Notes: generated by a model not told the origin, from the letters alone. 64,000 bases of DNA from Gammaproteobacteria bacterium (GCA_022600955.1 JAHZJK010000006.1:123643-187642); one strand, 5' to 3'. Shown: positions 8,609-18,020, counted from the first letter of the stretch. Made by a program: numbers and translations.

Positions 8609-10996
8609 TTAGTTTTGTCGGTCCAAAAACACCTCGCCGCGAGCAACCGCAATCGCCAACGCCTCACTCGGGTTCGGTGGTTTCGCTTCACGTCGAAGCT
8701 CTGTCATTTCGTCAGCGTCTTTTTCCGCCAAGGCTTCAGCCAGGGGCTTCCCGGACTGATACTGTGGAGGCCAGTATTGGTCGGAATGTCCATAGTGTGC
8801 TGCCGCATTCAGAACGAGATGTGGTTCGTTCATCAACGGCCTGGCAAATGCGACAACGTCGGTCCTGCCAGCCGCGATCAACGTATTTGCCTGATCGACG
8901 GTTGTAATGTTGCCTGCAACAATCGTTGGGATTCCGATTTCATTGCGAATCTGATCAGCGAATGGCGCCTGAAACATGCGCCCATAGACAGGGTCTTCGT
9001 CCTTGGTCACCTGACCCGTGGAGACGTTAATAACTTGTACGCCAGCGGCCTCACACATTCTCGCCACAGCGAGCATCTCGTCCTCGGACAGCCCGCCTTC
9101 CACCCAGTCTGTCGCAGATATACGAACTGACACTGGCTTGTCATTTGGCCAAGACTCCTTGACAGCCGCAATGACCTGCAGTGGGAAGCGCATCCTGTTT
9201 TCAACACTGCCACCAAACTTGTCCGTTCGCCTGTTCGTGTACGGGCTAATAAAACCCGACAGCAGATAGCCATGCGCCAGATGCACTTCGAGCATATCGA
9301 AGCCCGCTCTGTCTGCATTTGCAGCCGCATTGGCAAAATCGTCGCAAACAGACTGCATCTCCGCCTCAGCCAGCTCCCGCGGTACGGCGCTGTGTGGAAG
9401 GTATGGGATCGCGGACGGCGCAACAATTTCCCAGCTATCCTCTGCGAGTGGCTGATCCATACCGCCGTCCCAGGGCACGCAAGTCGCGCCTTTCCGCCCC
9501 GCATGACCAATTTGTGCGCAGACCTTTGCCTTGCTATTTGCGTGCACGAAATCAAGAATCCGCGACCAGTCGTCTGTTTGCTGTTGACTCCATATACCCG
9601 CACATCCCGGCGTGATTCGAGCATCGGGGGAGACACAAATCATTTCGGTATTCAAGAGACCGGCGCCGCCGACGGCTCGCGAGCCGTAGTGAACCAGGTG
9701 CCAATCCACGGGACGTCCTTCGTCAGCACAGTATTGGCACATTGCTGACAACTGGATACGATTCTCCAGTCGCATTTGACCAATCTTGAATGGCTGAAAA
9801 ACGGGCGCCACAGGCCGCTCTACTTCAATTTCGTCCAGGCCAGTCGTTCGCTTCGTGAAATCTGCAAACCAACGATCGATTGATGCTACAAAATCAGGGT
9901 CACGCAGGCGCAGATTCTCATACGTAATGCGCTTTGAACGGCACATCATATTAAACGTGAACTGCTTCGCTTCCTGTACTGCTGCGTATCGGTCTATGTG
10001 TTCAAACCAACTCAGGCTGACAACGGCGGTACGCTGCAATTTGTCGGCCTCAATCTTGCGCGTCTCCTGATACACCTCGAGCGCCCTGGCGATATCGTTA
10101 TCAGTTGTCGCGAAACAATCCGCCAATGCAATCGCGTCCTCCATTGCCAGCTTCGTGCCCGAACCAATACTGAAGTGCGCTGAACGAACGGCATCGCCCA
10201 GAAGGACAATATTCTTGTGATAAAGACGCTCGTTACGTATGACCGGAAACGTACGCCAAACGGACCGATTCGTTATGAGATCGTGCCCATTGAGGACGTC
10301 TGCAAACAGTTTTTCGCAGTATTCTTTTGTGTCGGCCTCTGAGGCATTGTCCATGCCGGCGGACTGCCAGGTGGCATCGCTACACTCGACAATCCACGTT
10401 GTGGTAGCGGCCTCATATCGATACGCATGTACCCACCACCAACCGTGCTCGTTTTCCTTGAATATGAAACTGAAATCGTCCAACGGCAACGACGTCGCCA
10501 GCCAGCAGAACTTGTTTGCACGCATATCGACACTGGTGCCAAACTCCGCGCTGTAGTGCTCCCGAATAATTGACGTGATACCGTCTCCGGCGACGACCAG
10601 ATCGTAGTCATCGGCGTTGAGGTCTTCGAAACTTTCTATGTCCGTCTCGAAGCGCAGTTGCACTCCGAGTTCATCACAGCGATCGTGGAAAATATTGAGT
10701 AGCTTCAATCGAGACATCCCACAAAAACCGTGCCCCTGGGAGTTCACGGTTTCACCGTGGATAGTCGTATTTATTCCGCCCCAATAGGCGAACTGCTCGA
10801 CAATACGCTTGTAGGTAGGCGCATCTGCTTCCATAAATCCTTTTAAGGTGTCATCCGAAAATACAACGCCAAAGCCCCAGGTTGAATCTCGGCTACCGCG
10901 CTCGATAACGCTTATGTCATGATCCGGATTCGCCTTCTTCATCAGAATAGAAAAATACAACGAAGATGGTCCGCCGCCCAAACACAGAATTTTCAT
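8609..10996 (-). CDS. Bifunctional flavin monooxygenase / OYE reductase, 2-aminobenzoyl-CoA monooxygenase/reductase-like
   Basis: A 795-residue fusion. Residues ~1-385 form a FAD monooxygenase (LCLGGGPSSLYFSILM dinucleotide site, GDAVRSAHFSIGSGTKLAMED near 265). Residues ~395-765 form an Old Yellow Enzyme barrel (IGHAGRKGA, HLAHGYLLSGFISPYTNRR). This architecture is the one known from Azoarcus 2-aminobenzoyl-CoA monooxygenase/reductase (abmA, EC 1.14.13.40), also annotated as salicylyl-CoA 5-hydroxylase/oxidoreductase. The enzyme hydroxylates and reduces the ring of anthraniloyl-CoA to a non-aromatic enone. I take ATG at 10996 (GGAG six bases upstream); upstream open frame to 11380 lacks homology and runs through the SDR gene. 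The choice between anthraniloyl and salicylyl substrate is open. Confidence 0.88.
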   Translation of the reverse strand: MKILCLGGGPSSLYFSILMKKANPDHDISVIERGSRDSTWGFGVVFSDDTLKGFMEADAPTYKRIVEQFAYWGGINTTIHGETVNSQGHGFCGMSRLKLLNIFHDRCDELGVQLRFETDIESFEDLNADDYDLVVAGDGITSIIREHYSAEFGTSVDMRANKFCWLATSLPLDDFSFIFKENEHGWWWVHAYRYEAATTTWIVECSDATWQSAGMDNASEADTKEYCEKLFADVLNGHDLITNRSVWRTFPVIRNERLYHKNIVLLGDAVRSAHFSIGSGTKLAMEDAIALADCFATTDNDIARALEVYQETRKIEADKLQRTAVVSLSWFEHIDRYAAVQEAKQFTFNMMCRSKRITYENLRLRDPDFVASIDRWFADFTKRTTGLDEIEVERPVAPVFQPFKIGQMRLENRIQLSAMCQYCADEGRPVDWHLVHYGSRAVGGAGLLNTEMICVSPDARITPGCAGIWSQQQTDDWSRILDFVHANSKAKVCAQIGHAGRKGATCVPWDGGMDQPLAEDSWEIVAPSAIPYLPHSAVPRELAEAEMQSVCDDFANAAANADRAGFDMLEVHLAHGYLLSGFISPYTNRRTDKFGGSVENRMRFPLQVIAAVKESWPNDKPVSVRISATDWVEGGLSEDEMLAVARMCEAAGVQVINVSTGQVTKDEDPVYGRMFQAPFADQIRNEIGIPTIVAGNITTVDQANTLIAAGRTDVVAFARPLMNEPHLVLNAAAHYGHSDQYWPPQYQSGKPLAEALAEKDADEMTELRREAKPPNPSEALAIAVARGEVFLDRQN

Positions 10997-11015
10997 TGCT
11001 TTCTCCACAAAAGCA

Positions 11016-11738
11016 CTACAACGCCAGCGAACCGAGACTGGCCCCGCCGCAAGCGAACAAGGTTTGGCCAGTGACAAATCCGTTTTCAGCCTCGAGGAAG
11101 AACATCGTCGCACGCGCGACATCGTCGGGCCGTCCGAGTCGACGAACCGGCAACGACGCCGCAATCTTGTCGGCCTTATCACTATCCTCGGGAACAACGT
11201 CCGTAAACATGTCAGTGACGATCGGCCCGGGAGCGACCGCATTGGCTGTGATGCCAAACTGTCCAAGTTCGAGCGCCCAGGTACGGACCAGTCCGATCTG
11301 CGCTGCTTTGGTCGCTGCATAGGCTGTTCGCGTTTCCAGGCCCAGCATCGCTCGCGACCCGATGATAACGATACGGCCAAAACCCGCTGACTTCATCGCC
11401 GGCAATGCACTTTGAACAAGCGTAATTCCAGCATGCAGGTGCAGACGTGCCAGGTAGTCGACATCGGAATGCTCGACATCTTCAAGCAAAGCTGGGCGGA
11501 TAACGCCGGCGTTGTGAATGACGTTGGTCACCTCAATGCGGCTCGCAAGATCGTCCATGACACGCGCCGTCTCATCTATGTCCGACAGGTCGACAGCAAT
11601 GTCCGTCAGTCTTTCATGCTGGTAATCAGATTCTCGGCGCGAGAGATTGATCACTTGATAGTCGCGCTGTAGCAGAGATTGGCAAATCGCCTTACCTATC
11701 CCGGCACTGCCGCCGGTAACCAGTGCGACATCGTTCAC
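11016..11738 (-). CDS. Short-chain dehydrogenase/reductase
   Basis: A 240-residue classical SDR with TGGSAGIGKA cofactor motif, NAG (HNAGVIRP) and the active-site YAATK (S-Y-K triad complete). Starts with GTG at 11738 that shares GTGA with the upstream stop. A likely role is oxidation of a beta-hydroxyacyl-CoA before thiolytic cleavage, acting with the degenerate SDR domain of the DUF35 fusion two genes upstream, as BbsD does with BbsC in anaerobic toluene degradation. The family call is firm, the role inferred. Confidence 0.88.
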   Translation of the reverse strand: MNDVALVTGGSAGIGKAICQSLLQRDYQVINLSRRESDYQHERLTDIAVDLSDIDETARVMDDLASRIEVTNVIHNAGVIRPALLEDVEHSDVDYLARLHLHAGITLVQSALPAMKSAGFGRIVIIGSRAMLGLETRTAYAATKAAQIGLVRTWALELGQFGITANAVAPGPIVTDMFTDVVPEDSDKADKIAASLPVRRLGRPDDVARATMFFLEAENGFVTGQTLFACGGASLGSLAL

Positions 11739-12529
11739 GGCGCGCTCCTGTCAACGAGGGCCAGCACCCGCAGCGGGCTGCCCGAACCGTGTTTTATTTT
11801 CAACGGCGGACAAACCAGAATTGCTCCGGTCGCTGGTAGCTTATCCAGGTTTGCGAGGCACTGTAATCCATAGCGATTCGCTCCGTGCAACAGGTAGTGG
11901 GCAGGATATGGTGGGCTCAGATGGGTCGCCTGCCCTGCGTCGGTTCCAACAGTCTCGGTACCGAAACCCCGTATATCGCGCTTGTCTATCAGATAACGCA
12001 TCGCATCTGCATCGGGCCCAGGTGTGTGTGCGCCGTCATCACGCATGTTCAAATATTCCGCGCCGCTGCGCTTCGACCAGTCAGTACGCATCAGCACCCA
12101 ACTGCCTGCCTGGATTTTGCCGTGTGACTCTTCCCATTTCCGAATAAAATTCGGAGTCAGCAAGAAATCTTCGTCCGCCTGAGATTCGGCAGAACAGTCA
12201 AACACACACACCGGACCTACAAACGCATCAGGAGGAATGCTGTCGACGGCCGCATCCGGCAGATCCTTCCCGGAGATCCAATGCACCGGTGCGTCGAAAT
12301 GAGTACCCGTGTGCTCACCACAACTGAAGTTCCGCCAGTACCACGCCGGACCTCGCTCGTCGTAGCGCGACACTTCCTCGACCCGAAAACGTGCGCACTG
12401 ACCGAACTCGGGCGGTAAGACTATGACCGGAAAATCCGGATCCAGTGTGTGTGTCAGATCGATTGTATCGATCTCGCCCGAGAGCAGGGCCTGGCCAATG
12501 TCACTGAGAATATTCTTTTTAGTCGTCAT
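11735..12529 (-). CDS. Cyclase-family hydrolase (kynurenine formamidase-like)
   Basis: About 264 residues of the PF04199 cyclase family. The metal-binding signature EHTGTHFDAPVHW is intact at ~85-97, preceded by IDLTHTLDPDFP. Relatives include bacterial kynurenine formamidase (KynB), which hydrolyses N-formylkynurenine, and isatin hydrolase, which opens the isatin ring. Both reactions act on ortho-acylated anilides, which fits the neighbouring 2-aminobenzoyl-CoA enzyme. ATG at 12529 lies just after the upstream stop and has no strong ribosome site, suggesting translational coupling. The true substrate is not determined. Confidence 0.85.
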   Translation of the reverse strand: MTTKKNILSDIGQALLSGEIDTIDLTHTLDPDFPVIVLPPEFGQCARFRVEEVSRYDERGPAWYWRNFSCGEHTGTHFDAPVHWISGKDLPDAAVDSIPPDAFVGPVCVFDCSAESQADEDFLLTPNFIRKWEESHGKIQAGSWVLMRTDWSKRSGAEYLNMRDDGAHTPGPDADAMRYLIDKRDIRGFGTETVGTDAGQATHLSPPYPAHYLLHGANRYGLQCLANLDKLPATGAILVCPPLKIKHGSGSPLRVLALVDRSAP

Positions 12530-12533
12530 TTCA

Positions 12534-13787
12534 TCAACCCAACTGAATTTGTGTGAGCTCACGTTCGAGTACCATAGGGTCCTCACGAAAACGACGCACG
12601 ACATCCTCTGCAACAGGTCCGAGCGTCACGTTCTCGAGCCCTTGTTGCAGCGATTCAACCACTGTTCGAGCCAATCGCTTAGGAGTTACTTTTGGCGGCG
12701 GCAGTGGCTGTCGCCACGACTCGTCCAGGGGACCGAACAACACATTCATGACTTTGACACCGCTTCCCGCCAACTCACCGCGCAGACATTGGCTCAGAGA
12801 ATATGCGGCCGCCTGACTCGCCGAGGTCGTCCCAAAAGCGGCCCAGTTTGAAAGCGCGTAGACACTCAGAAGATTTACCCAGGCGCAGGCACTGTTGTCG
12901 CCATCAGCACCTCGAAATTTCATGCCGGGACCAAACGCCTGGATAAGACGCATCAACCCGAAATAATTGATTTCCATTTCGTCTCGTGCCGTGACGACGC
13001 CATCTCTTTCCATCGCCCCTCCTGGGCGAACGTATTCGGCAGTATTGATCAGAATATCGGTCTTGCCACCGATCTCACCGGCAAGCTCCTCAACCGATAT
13101 CGTATCGGTAATATCAAGCGGCATGATTTCAACACCGGGAATTCCCGCCAGTTCGGCGCTGCCAGCATATGGGCGCCATGCTTCCGCTATGCCAACAAAA
13201 ACAATTGATGCCCCCGCATCGGCCAGCGCCCGGGCCATGGCCTGTCCGAGTTCGGTGCGACCGTCGGTGATTAGCACGCGGCGAAATTTCGGGTCGCAAG
13301 TCAATGCCCGGAGTTGTCGATCGTCGGCCATATTTGGCGTCTCCTTTTCGGGCAGCGCCATCATTACGCCCTGCCCGGATTTGTCAGTTCTCGCGATCAC
13401 TCGGACACGCGAATACGCTTCAACATCGCCATGAACGTGGGCGAGAACACTCGGCCCCGCGTCAAGCTGTACCGTGCCAATTCGCCACGGCATGCGCTCA
13501 CGAAAATGTGTGTTGATACTCGTTCTTAATGTTGTCTCAGAAACCAGCTCCCCACCCTCGCTTACAGGCACCCAGCTAAGATCCATGGACCAGCATTTTG
13601 GGCAAATTTCACGCGGCGGGTAGGTAATGTGTGTACATGCCGCGCATTGCTGAAGCTTCAGAACGCCTTCTGCCGCAGCCGCTGTAAAAGCCAGCGCTTT
13701 TCGACTTCGGGCATGGGGCGGCAACGTCGGCAGGACCGTTCGCTTTTGCGGGTTCTTCTTACTCGGGCGTTTAAGCGGTTCGGTCAT
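12534..13787 (-). CDS. DUF35 zinc-ribbon/OB protein fused to a degenerate SDR domain
   Basis: A 417-residue fusion. Residues ~35-150 are a DUF35 protein: a zinc ribbon with CAACTHITYPPREICPKCW (four cysteines) and an OB fold. Residues ~166-370 are an SDR-like domain in which the glycine motif is altered (TDGRTELGQA) and the catalytic Tyr-x3-Lys is replaced (TSASQ at ~317), so it is probably not an active dehydrogenase. DUF35 proteins partner thiolase-like enzymes (BbsA with BbsB; ChsH2 with Ltp2). BbsC is a degenerate SDR in the same pathway, so this looks like BbsA and BbsC in one chain. ATG at 13787 overlaps the thiolase stop by four bases and follows GGAGAGG. Confidence 0.85.
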   Translation of the reverse strand: MTEPLKRPSKKNPQKRTVLPTLPPHARSRKALAFTAAAAEGVLKLQQCAACTHITYPPREICPKCWSMDLSWVPVSEGGELVSETTLRTSINTHFRERMPWRIGTVQLDAGPSVLAHVHGDVEAYSRVRVIARTDKSGQGVMMALPEKETPNMADDRQLRALTCDPKFRRVLITDGRTELGQAMARALADAGASIVFVGIAEAWRPYAGSAELAGIPGVEIMPLDITDTISVEELAGEIGGKTDILINTAEYVRPGGAMERDGVVTARDEMEINYFGLMRLIQAFGPGMKFRGADGDNSACAWVNLLSVYALSNWAAFGTTSASQAAAYSLSQCLRGELAGSGVKVMNVLFGPLDESWRQPLPPPKVTPKRLARTVVESLQQGLENVTLGPVAEDVVRRFREDPMVLERELTQIQLG

Positions 13788-14971
13788 GCATCCTCTCCCG
13801 CCAAGATTGCCGCCGCGGAACATAGCCCACGATCAAAATTAATCATGCCGAAGCCAGCTACAGCCGCGAGTTTGGCACCAGCGACCGCATTGTCCGCAGC
13901 GCCACCCGTCAATTGTCGAATGGCCTCTACAATGCCGAGGTATCCGCCCGCTGCCCCAGCCTGGCCAACAGACAATTGACCGCCCGACGTGTTGTGCGGA
14001 AAACTGCCATCGGTTGTAAATGTATTCGCACGAATAAACTCTCCGGCCGTGCCTTTTTCGCAAAAACCCAGATCCTCAAACTGCATTGCAATCACAACAG
14101 GATAGTCATCGTAGGTTTGCAGCAAGTCGATATCGCACGGCGCGACGCCAGCCATGTCCCAGAATTCGTCTTTGTCCAGTGCCCAACCGCCTCGAATCTG
14201 AACCGCGTCGTCCGGAAATGCGTTGTGGCGTTCGATAGTTGAGAGCACTCGTGCAAAAGGCAGCCGCAGCTCTCGTGCCCTGTCCTCACTCATAACCAGG
14301 TAGCCTTCCGCACCGGCGCACGGCATGACACAGTCGTACAATGTGATCGGATCGCTAATCCGACGCGCGTCAAGATACTGTTCGAGTGACAGTGGTGACT
14401 TCATCAACGCGGTCGGGAAGTTGAGCGCATTCTTGCGTTGCGCGACGCACAATTTCCCAAAGTCCTCGCGTGTCACGTCATAAGTATTCATATAGTCGCG
14501 GGTCATCAACGCGAAACTGCCGTTTGGACCACCAGACCCGTACGGATACGAAGCGTCTTGCGAAAATCGGCTGAAGCTCGTTAACATTGACCGAAATGAA
14601 TCGACATGATTTGTGTCACCCGCGATGCACGCGACCACGTTTGCGTCACCTGACTGCACAGCGCGGGCAGCACGACGAAGAGCGATTACACCCGAGGCGC
14701 CGCCAGTAGGAATGTGATCGAGCCAACGCGGTGTTAACCCAAAGTGCTGCGACAACCCAACAGCCGTATCCGGAAAGAGCGTAAATGATGAAGCGCACAA
14801 TCCATCTATATCCCCGGCGCCGATATCTGCCGACTCACCCAGTTTCGACAACGCCCGTCCTAGCCACCAATGTGCAGGTTCCGGGGAATAGCGCTCGTAG
14901 GCCACGCTAACGGGGACCGTAACGACAATTCCGTCATAGCTCGTCCGCCGCCTTGTGTGTTTTTGACTCAT
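13784..14971 (-). CDS. Thiolase-like protein of the DUF35-associated type, without the usual Cys nucleophile
   Basis: A 395-residue SCP2/thiolase-fold protein. Where ordinary thiolases have the acyl-carrying Cys near residue 89, this one reads PTGGASGVIAL. The C-terminal GHPxGA motif is GGQLSVGQAGAAGG, with Gln for His. The family with these changes works as a complex with a DUF35 protein, either as an acyl-CoA thiolase (BbsAB, benzoylsuccinyl-CoA) or as a retro-aldolase (Ltp2-ChsH2). Here the DUF35 gene follows directly. It would release an aroyl-CoA, presumably 2-aminobenzoyl-CoA, from a longer chain. ATG at 14971 overlaps the ligase stop (ATGA). Confidence 0.87.
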   Translation of the reverse strand: MSQKHTRRRTSYDGIVVTVPVSVAYERYSPEPAHWWLGRALSKLGESADIGAGDIDGLCASSFTLFPDTAVGLSQHFGLTPRWLDHIPTGGASGVIALRRAARAVQSGDANVVACIAGDTNHVDSFRSMLTSFSRFSQDASYPYGSGGPNGSFALMTRDYMNTYDVTREDFGKLCVAQRKNALNFPTALMKSPLSLEQYLDARRISDPITLYDCVMPCAGAEGYLVMSEDRARELRLPFARVLSTIERHNAFPDDAVQIRGGWALDKDEFWDMAGVAPCDIDLLQTYDDYPVVIAMQFEDLGFCEKGTAGEFIRANTFTTDGSFPHNTSGGQLSVGQAGAAGGYLGIVEAIRQLTGGAADNAVAGAKLAAVAGFGMINFDRGLCSAAAILAGEDA

Positions 14972-16563
14972 GTTGTCGAGCGCCGCCGCTTGAATTCACG
15001 CAAGTCAATACAGCTGCCGGCAACCACGGCGTCCCGAGCCTGCGTTTTTACCGCTGCACGATTAACTTTCTGGGACCCGGTGAGCGGCAATTGATTGACA
15101 AACTGTATGTACCCTGGCGTTTTGAAGTAGGTGAGAAGCTGCATCGACTCGTCGAAAACCTGTCGAGCCAATTGTTCGTGGTCCACACTATCGCTACCTG
15201 CGACCACAAGGGCGAAGACTTCATCGCCTCGCATTTCGTCAGGCACAGCTGTTACCGCACAATTTTTCACCAACGGGAATTGCAACAAGACGGTTTCAAC
15301 CTCGATTGCAGCGATATTCTCGCCACTGCGGCGAATAACATTTTTTGACCGATCAACGAAATACAGGGATCCATCCGCCCCCTGCCGAATGATATCCCCA
15401 GTGTGCCACCAACCGCCACGCCAGCCAGCCTCTGCTGCTTCCGCATCTTTGTAATAGGCCGAAAAGAAACCTGCGCGAGGATTGGTCCCCATGGACCTGA
15501 CCAACAATTCTCCATCCTCTCCTGTCGCGACCGCTTCGTCGTCATTTCCGGCAATTCGAAATTCCATACTCTCGATCGGTTTCCCGATACATCGCTTGCC
15601 AAGGTGTCGAGGCTCACTGTTTGCGACTATCATGCCGCCACCGCCGGTTTCTGTCATGGCCCAGGCTTCAATCAGTGGGAAACCGAAACGCTCTTCGAAT
15701 ACTTGTTGGTGCCTGGGGTCCGAGCCCGCACCGAAGCCGAAACGTATGTGCGTTGCGACGTCGTCACCAGGGTCCTGAGTAAGCAATATTGCAGGCATTA
15801 CACCAAGATAGTGAATGACAGTCGCTCCTTCACTACTGACGGTTTTCCACCAGCTGCGTGGGTGGAATCGGTCCAACTGAATGACGCAGCCGCCGCACAG
15901 GAGCATGGCCATAAACGAAGTTGCCAGAGCGTTCATATGATTGGGCGGCAATGGAGTGGCGAGCCGGTCATTTTCATCGATCGCACAGAGATCACCGAGG
16001 TCATTGTACTCGCGACCCATGGTCAGAAAATACTCATTGGACAGCATGCAGCCCTTTGGCTTGCCTGTCGTACCTGAGGTATATAGCAATGCGGCCTCTG
16101 TATCTGCTTCGCCTTTCTCACTGACATCTTGTGGCTCTGCATCAATGGCGTCACTGCTGACAGCGCGACCGCCGTCGATCGATTCGACAATTCTCTGTAG
16201 TCGCGAAAAATGTTCGTTGGTACCAGTGACAAGCGATGCATCACTATGTTCAATGACATAGCGGACTTCGTCGTCACTGCCCGCCATGTTCAAAGGCACG
16301 ATGCTCGCACCGAGTGCATTTAAGGACAACAAGTGCAAGTAAACATCCAGACGGCTGTCAAAAGCGACTGCAACACGATCTTCAAACGAAATCCCCAATC
16401 TGGAATACCCAGCAATCAACCTGCTTACGCTGGCGTTCGCGGCCTGATAAGAAAATTCAATGGCGGCTGCAGCGTAGTCTCTTGTGCTGCTGGCCGGTGC
16501 GCGCAGGAATGGTCGCTCAGAAAAGCGTGACACTGAACTCTGGAACGCCCGATAAACTGTCAT
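14968..16563 (-). CDS. AMP-forming acyl/aryl-CoA ligase
   Basis: A 531-residue member of the adenylate-forming family. The P-loop-like YTSGTTGKPKG is at ~161-171, the adenosine motif AWAMTETGG follows, and the C-terminal hinge is YFVDRSKNVIRRSGENIAA. It activates a carboxylic acid with ATP and CoA. In context the acid could be an arylacetate, anthranilate or another aromatic acid; sequence does not decide. ATG at 16563 overlaps the preceding stop by four bases; an upstream in-frame start adds only eight residues and lacks support. Confidence 0.9.
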   Translation of the reverse strand: MTVYRAFQSSVSRFSERPFLRAPASSTRDYAAAAIEFSYQAANASVSRLIAGYSRLGISFEDRVAVAFDSRLDVYLHLLSLNALGASIVPLNMAGSDDEVRYVIEHSDASLVTGTNEHFSRLQRIVESIDGGRAVSSDAIDAEPQDVSEKGEADTEAALLYTSGTTGKPKGCMLSNEYFLTMGREYNDLGDLCAIDENDRLATPLPPNHMNALATSFMAMLLCGGCVIQLDRFHPRSWWKTVSSEGATVIHYLGVMPAILLTQDPGDDVATHIRFGFGAGSDPRHQQVFEERFGFPLIEAWAMTETGGGGMIVANSEPRHLGKRCIGKPIESMEFRIAGNDDEAVATGEDGELLVRSMGTNPRAGFFSAYYKDAEAAEAGWRGGWWHTGDIIRQGADGSLYFVDRSKNVIRRSGENIAAIEVETVLLQFPLVKNCAVTAVPDEMRGDEVFALVVAGSDSVDHEQLARQVFDESMQLLTYFKTPGYIQFVNQLPLTGSQKVNRAAVKTQARDAVVAGSCIDLREFKRRRSTT

Positions 16564-18020
16564 TTGCCGACACCAGCGGGCCACTCGGGTGGGACGAGTC
16601 GGCGGCGACCGTCCACTGACTTGGATATCCCCGGCTCATCCAGCTGTTCTCTGTCCCACAGTTCACACGTGACTTGCTTATGCCTGGTATCGAGCGCCTC
16701 GCAATAATTCGTGAACAGACATAAACGGACTTGCTCCCCTTCGCCGAGGCGCATCTTTAAGAACCAGTCCGGGTCAGCAAGCGACTGGCGAGCGGACGCT
16801 ACGACGTCGGCTTCTGAGTTCTGCAATACTGCCTCCGCCTGCTCGAAACTGTATATACCGCCGGCCGCGACTATCGGGATTTCGGAACCCGACTTTCGTA
16901 AGCGCTGCCGAACCAATGCTGTTGCTCGCAGGTTTCGCCCGAATGGTCCACGTTCATCGGAAATATATTGCGGCATGCACTCGTAGCCACTGCGACCGGT
17001 GTAGGGATACGCAGCAGCGCCGACTTTGGGTTGCTTCGCATCCTCGAACTTTCCACCCCGTGACAGTGACAGGTAGTCCATACCCGCCTCGGCCAGAGAC
17101 ACTCCTACTTGCGCAGCCTCATCGGGCGTAAGGCCATCATCAATGCACTCATTAGCGAGAAACCGACAACCGATCACAAAGTCACGACCAACCACTTCAC
17201 GAACCCGTTGATACACTTCTATCGGTAACCTAACTCGGTCGGCCAGGGAGCCACCGTATCCATCGTCACGCCTGTTTCTGGGCGACAGGAACGAAGCCAT
17301 TGTGTAGGCGTGTGCGTAGTGCAGTTCAACACCATCAAAGCCAGCTTCTTTCGCCCTCATCGCGGCCGCAGAAAACAGGGATGGCAGCGTCTTCGGCAGA
17401 TCGCGGATGTGTTCAAGGTGCGTGTCCGTTACGCGCTCTCGGTAGCCCATCGAATAGTCGCTGTACTCCCGCGCAGTCAGAATTTCCTTCAACCGTTCGT
17501 CAGTCTCGGCGGCGAGCTGCATGCGAATCTTGTCGTCCGGTTCGCCGGTTTCGAAATGCGACCTATGGCTGTCAGTAATTTTGATATGCGTTGAGAAGTA
17601 CTTGTCAGGCTGCGGTCGCCTGTTGATACGAAGAAAATCGATGAGCTGAATAAACAGGCGAGTTTCGCCATTGCTTGCCTCTCTAACGACCTCGACGAGC
17701 CTTTTTAGTCCGTCAATGTATCGATCATGCCCTATTCTTAACAGCGGTCCGCTCGGTACATCCCTGATTCCGGTTGCCTCTACAACGATCGCACCCGGTT
17801 TTCCTTTGGCGAAACGCCCATACCAGTCGAGCACATCTGGCGTAACCTCACCATCCTCGGTCGCCCGCCAGGGAACCATTGCCGGCACCCATGTACGTTG
17901 ACTAAGACTCAAAAAACCGACGGAAACCGGACTGAAAAGCAACGACCGCTCCGCGGCTTCCGGCGACGGCCAGCTACCCGGTTGCGGTTGGTACTTGATT
18001 CTCTCTGCGGGGCGCCACAT
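16560..18020 (-). CDS. OYE-family NADH:flavin oxidoreductase
   Basis: A 486-residue single-domain FMN barrel enzyme. HYAHAYTMASFLSPRNRRDD is the substrate-side motif, and VVAAGGIYSFEQAEAVL lies near the phosphate-binding loop. The usual HAGR segment is replaced by LIDFLRINRR. A C-terminal cysteine region (C-x6-C, then TCELWDR) resembles the FeS-binding part of 2,4-dienoyl-CoA reductase relatives, but one cysteine of the usual CxxCxxC set is missing. It probably reduces a conjugated or dearomatised acyl-CoA. It is the first gene of the operon that runs to the Rieske subunits; an operator-like palindrome lies 17-30 bases upstream of the ATG. Confidence 0.86.
   Translation of the reverse strand: MWRPAERIKYQPQPGSWPSPEAAERSLLFSPVSVGFLSLSQRTWVPAMVPWRATEDGEVTPDVLDWYGRFAKGKPGAIVVEATGIRDVPSGPLLRIGHDRYIDGLKRLVEVVREASNGETRLFIQLIDFLRINRRPQPDKYFSTHIKITDSHRSHFETGEPDDKIRMQLAAETDERLKEILTAREYSDYSMGYRERVTDTHLEHIRDLPKTLPSLFSAAAMRAKEAGFDGVELHYAHAYTMASFLSPRNRRDDGYGGSLADRVRLPIEVYQRVREVVGRDFVIGCRFLANECIDDGLTPDEAAQVGVSLAEAGMDYLSLSRGGKFEDAKQPKVGAAAYPYTGRSGYECMPQYISDERGPFGRNLRATALVRQRLRKSGSEIPIVAAGGIYSFEQAEAVLQNSEADVVASARQSLADPDWFLKMRLGEGEQVRLCLFTNYCEALDTRHKQVTCELWDREQLDEPGISKSVDGRRRLVPPEWPAGVGK

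Noticed and set aside
10997..11380. N-terminal extension of the fused monooxygenase
   Set aside because: This stretch is coding sequence of the SDR at 11016-11738 in another frame; the FAD site starts right after the ATG at 10996.
13784..14971. Ordinary biosynthetic or FadA-type thiolase
   Set aside because: The nucleophile Cys and the GHP His are both replaced, and the gene is paired with a DUF35 protein.
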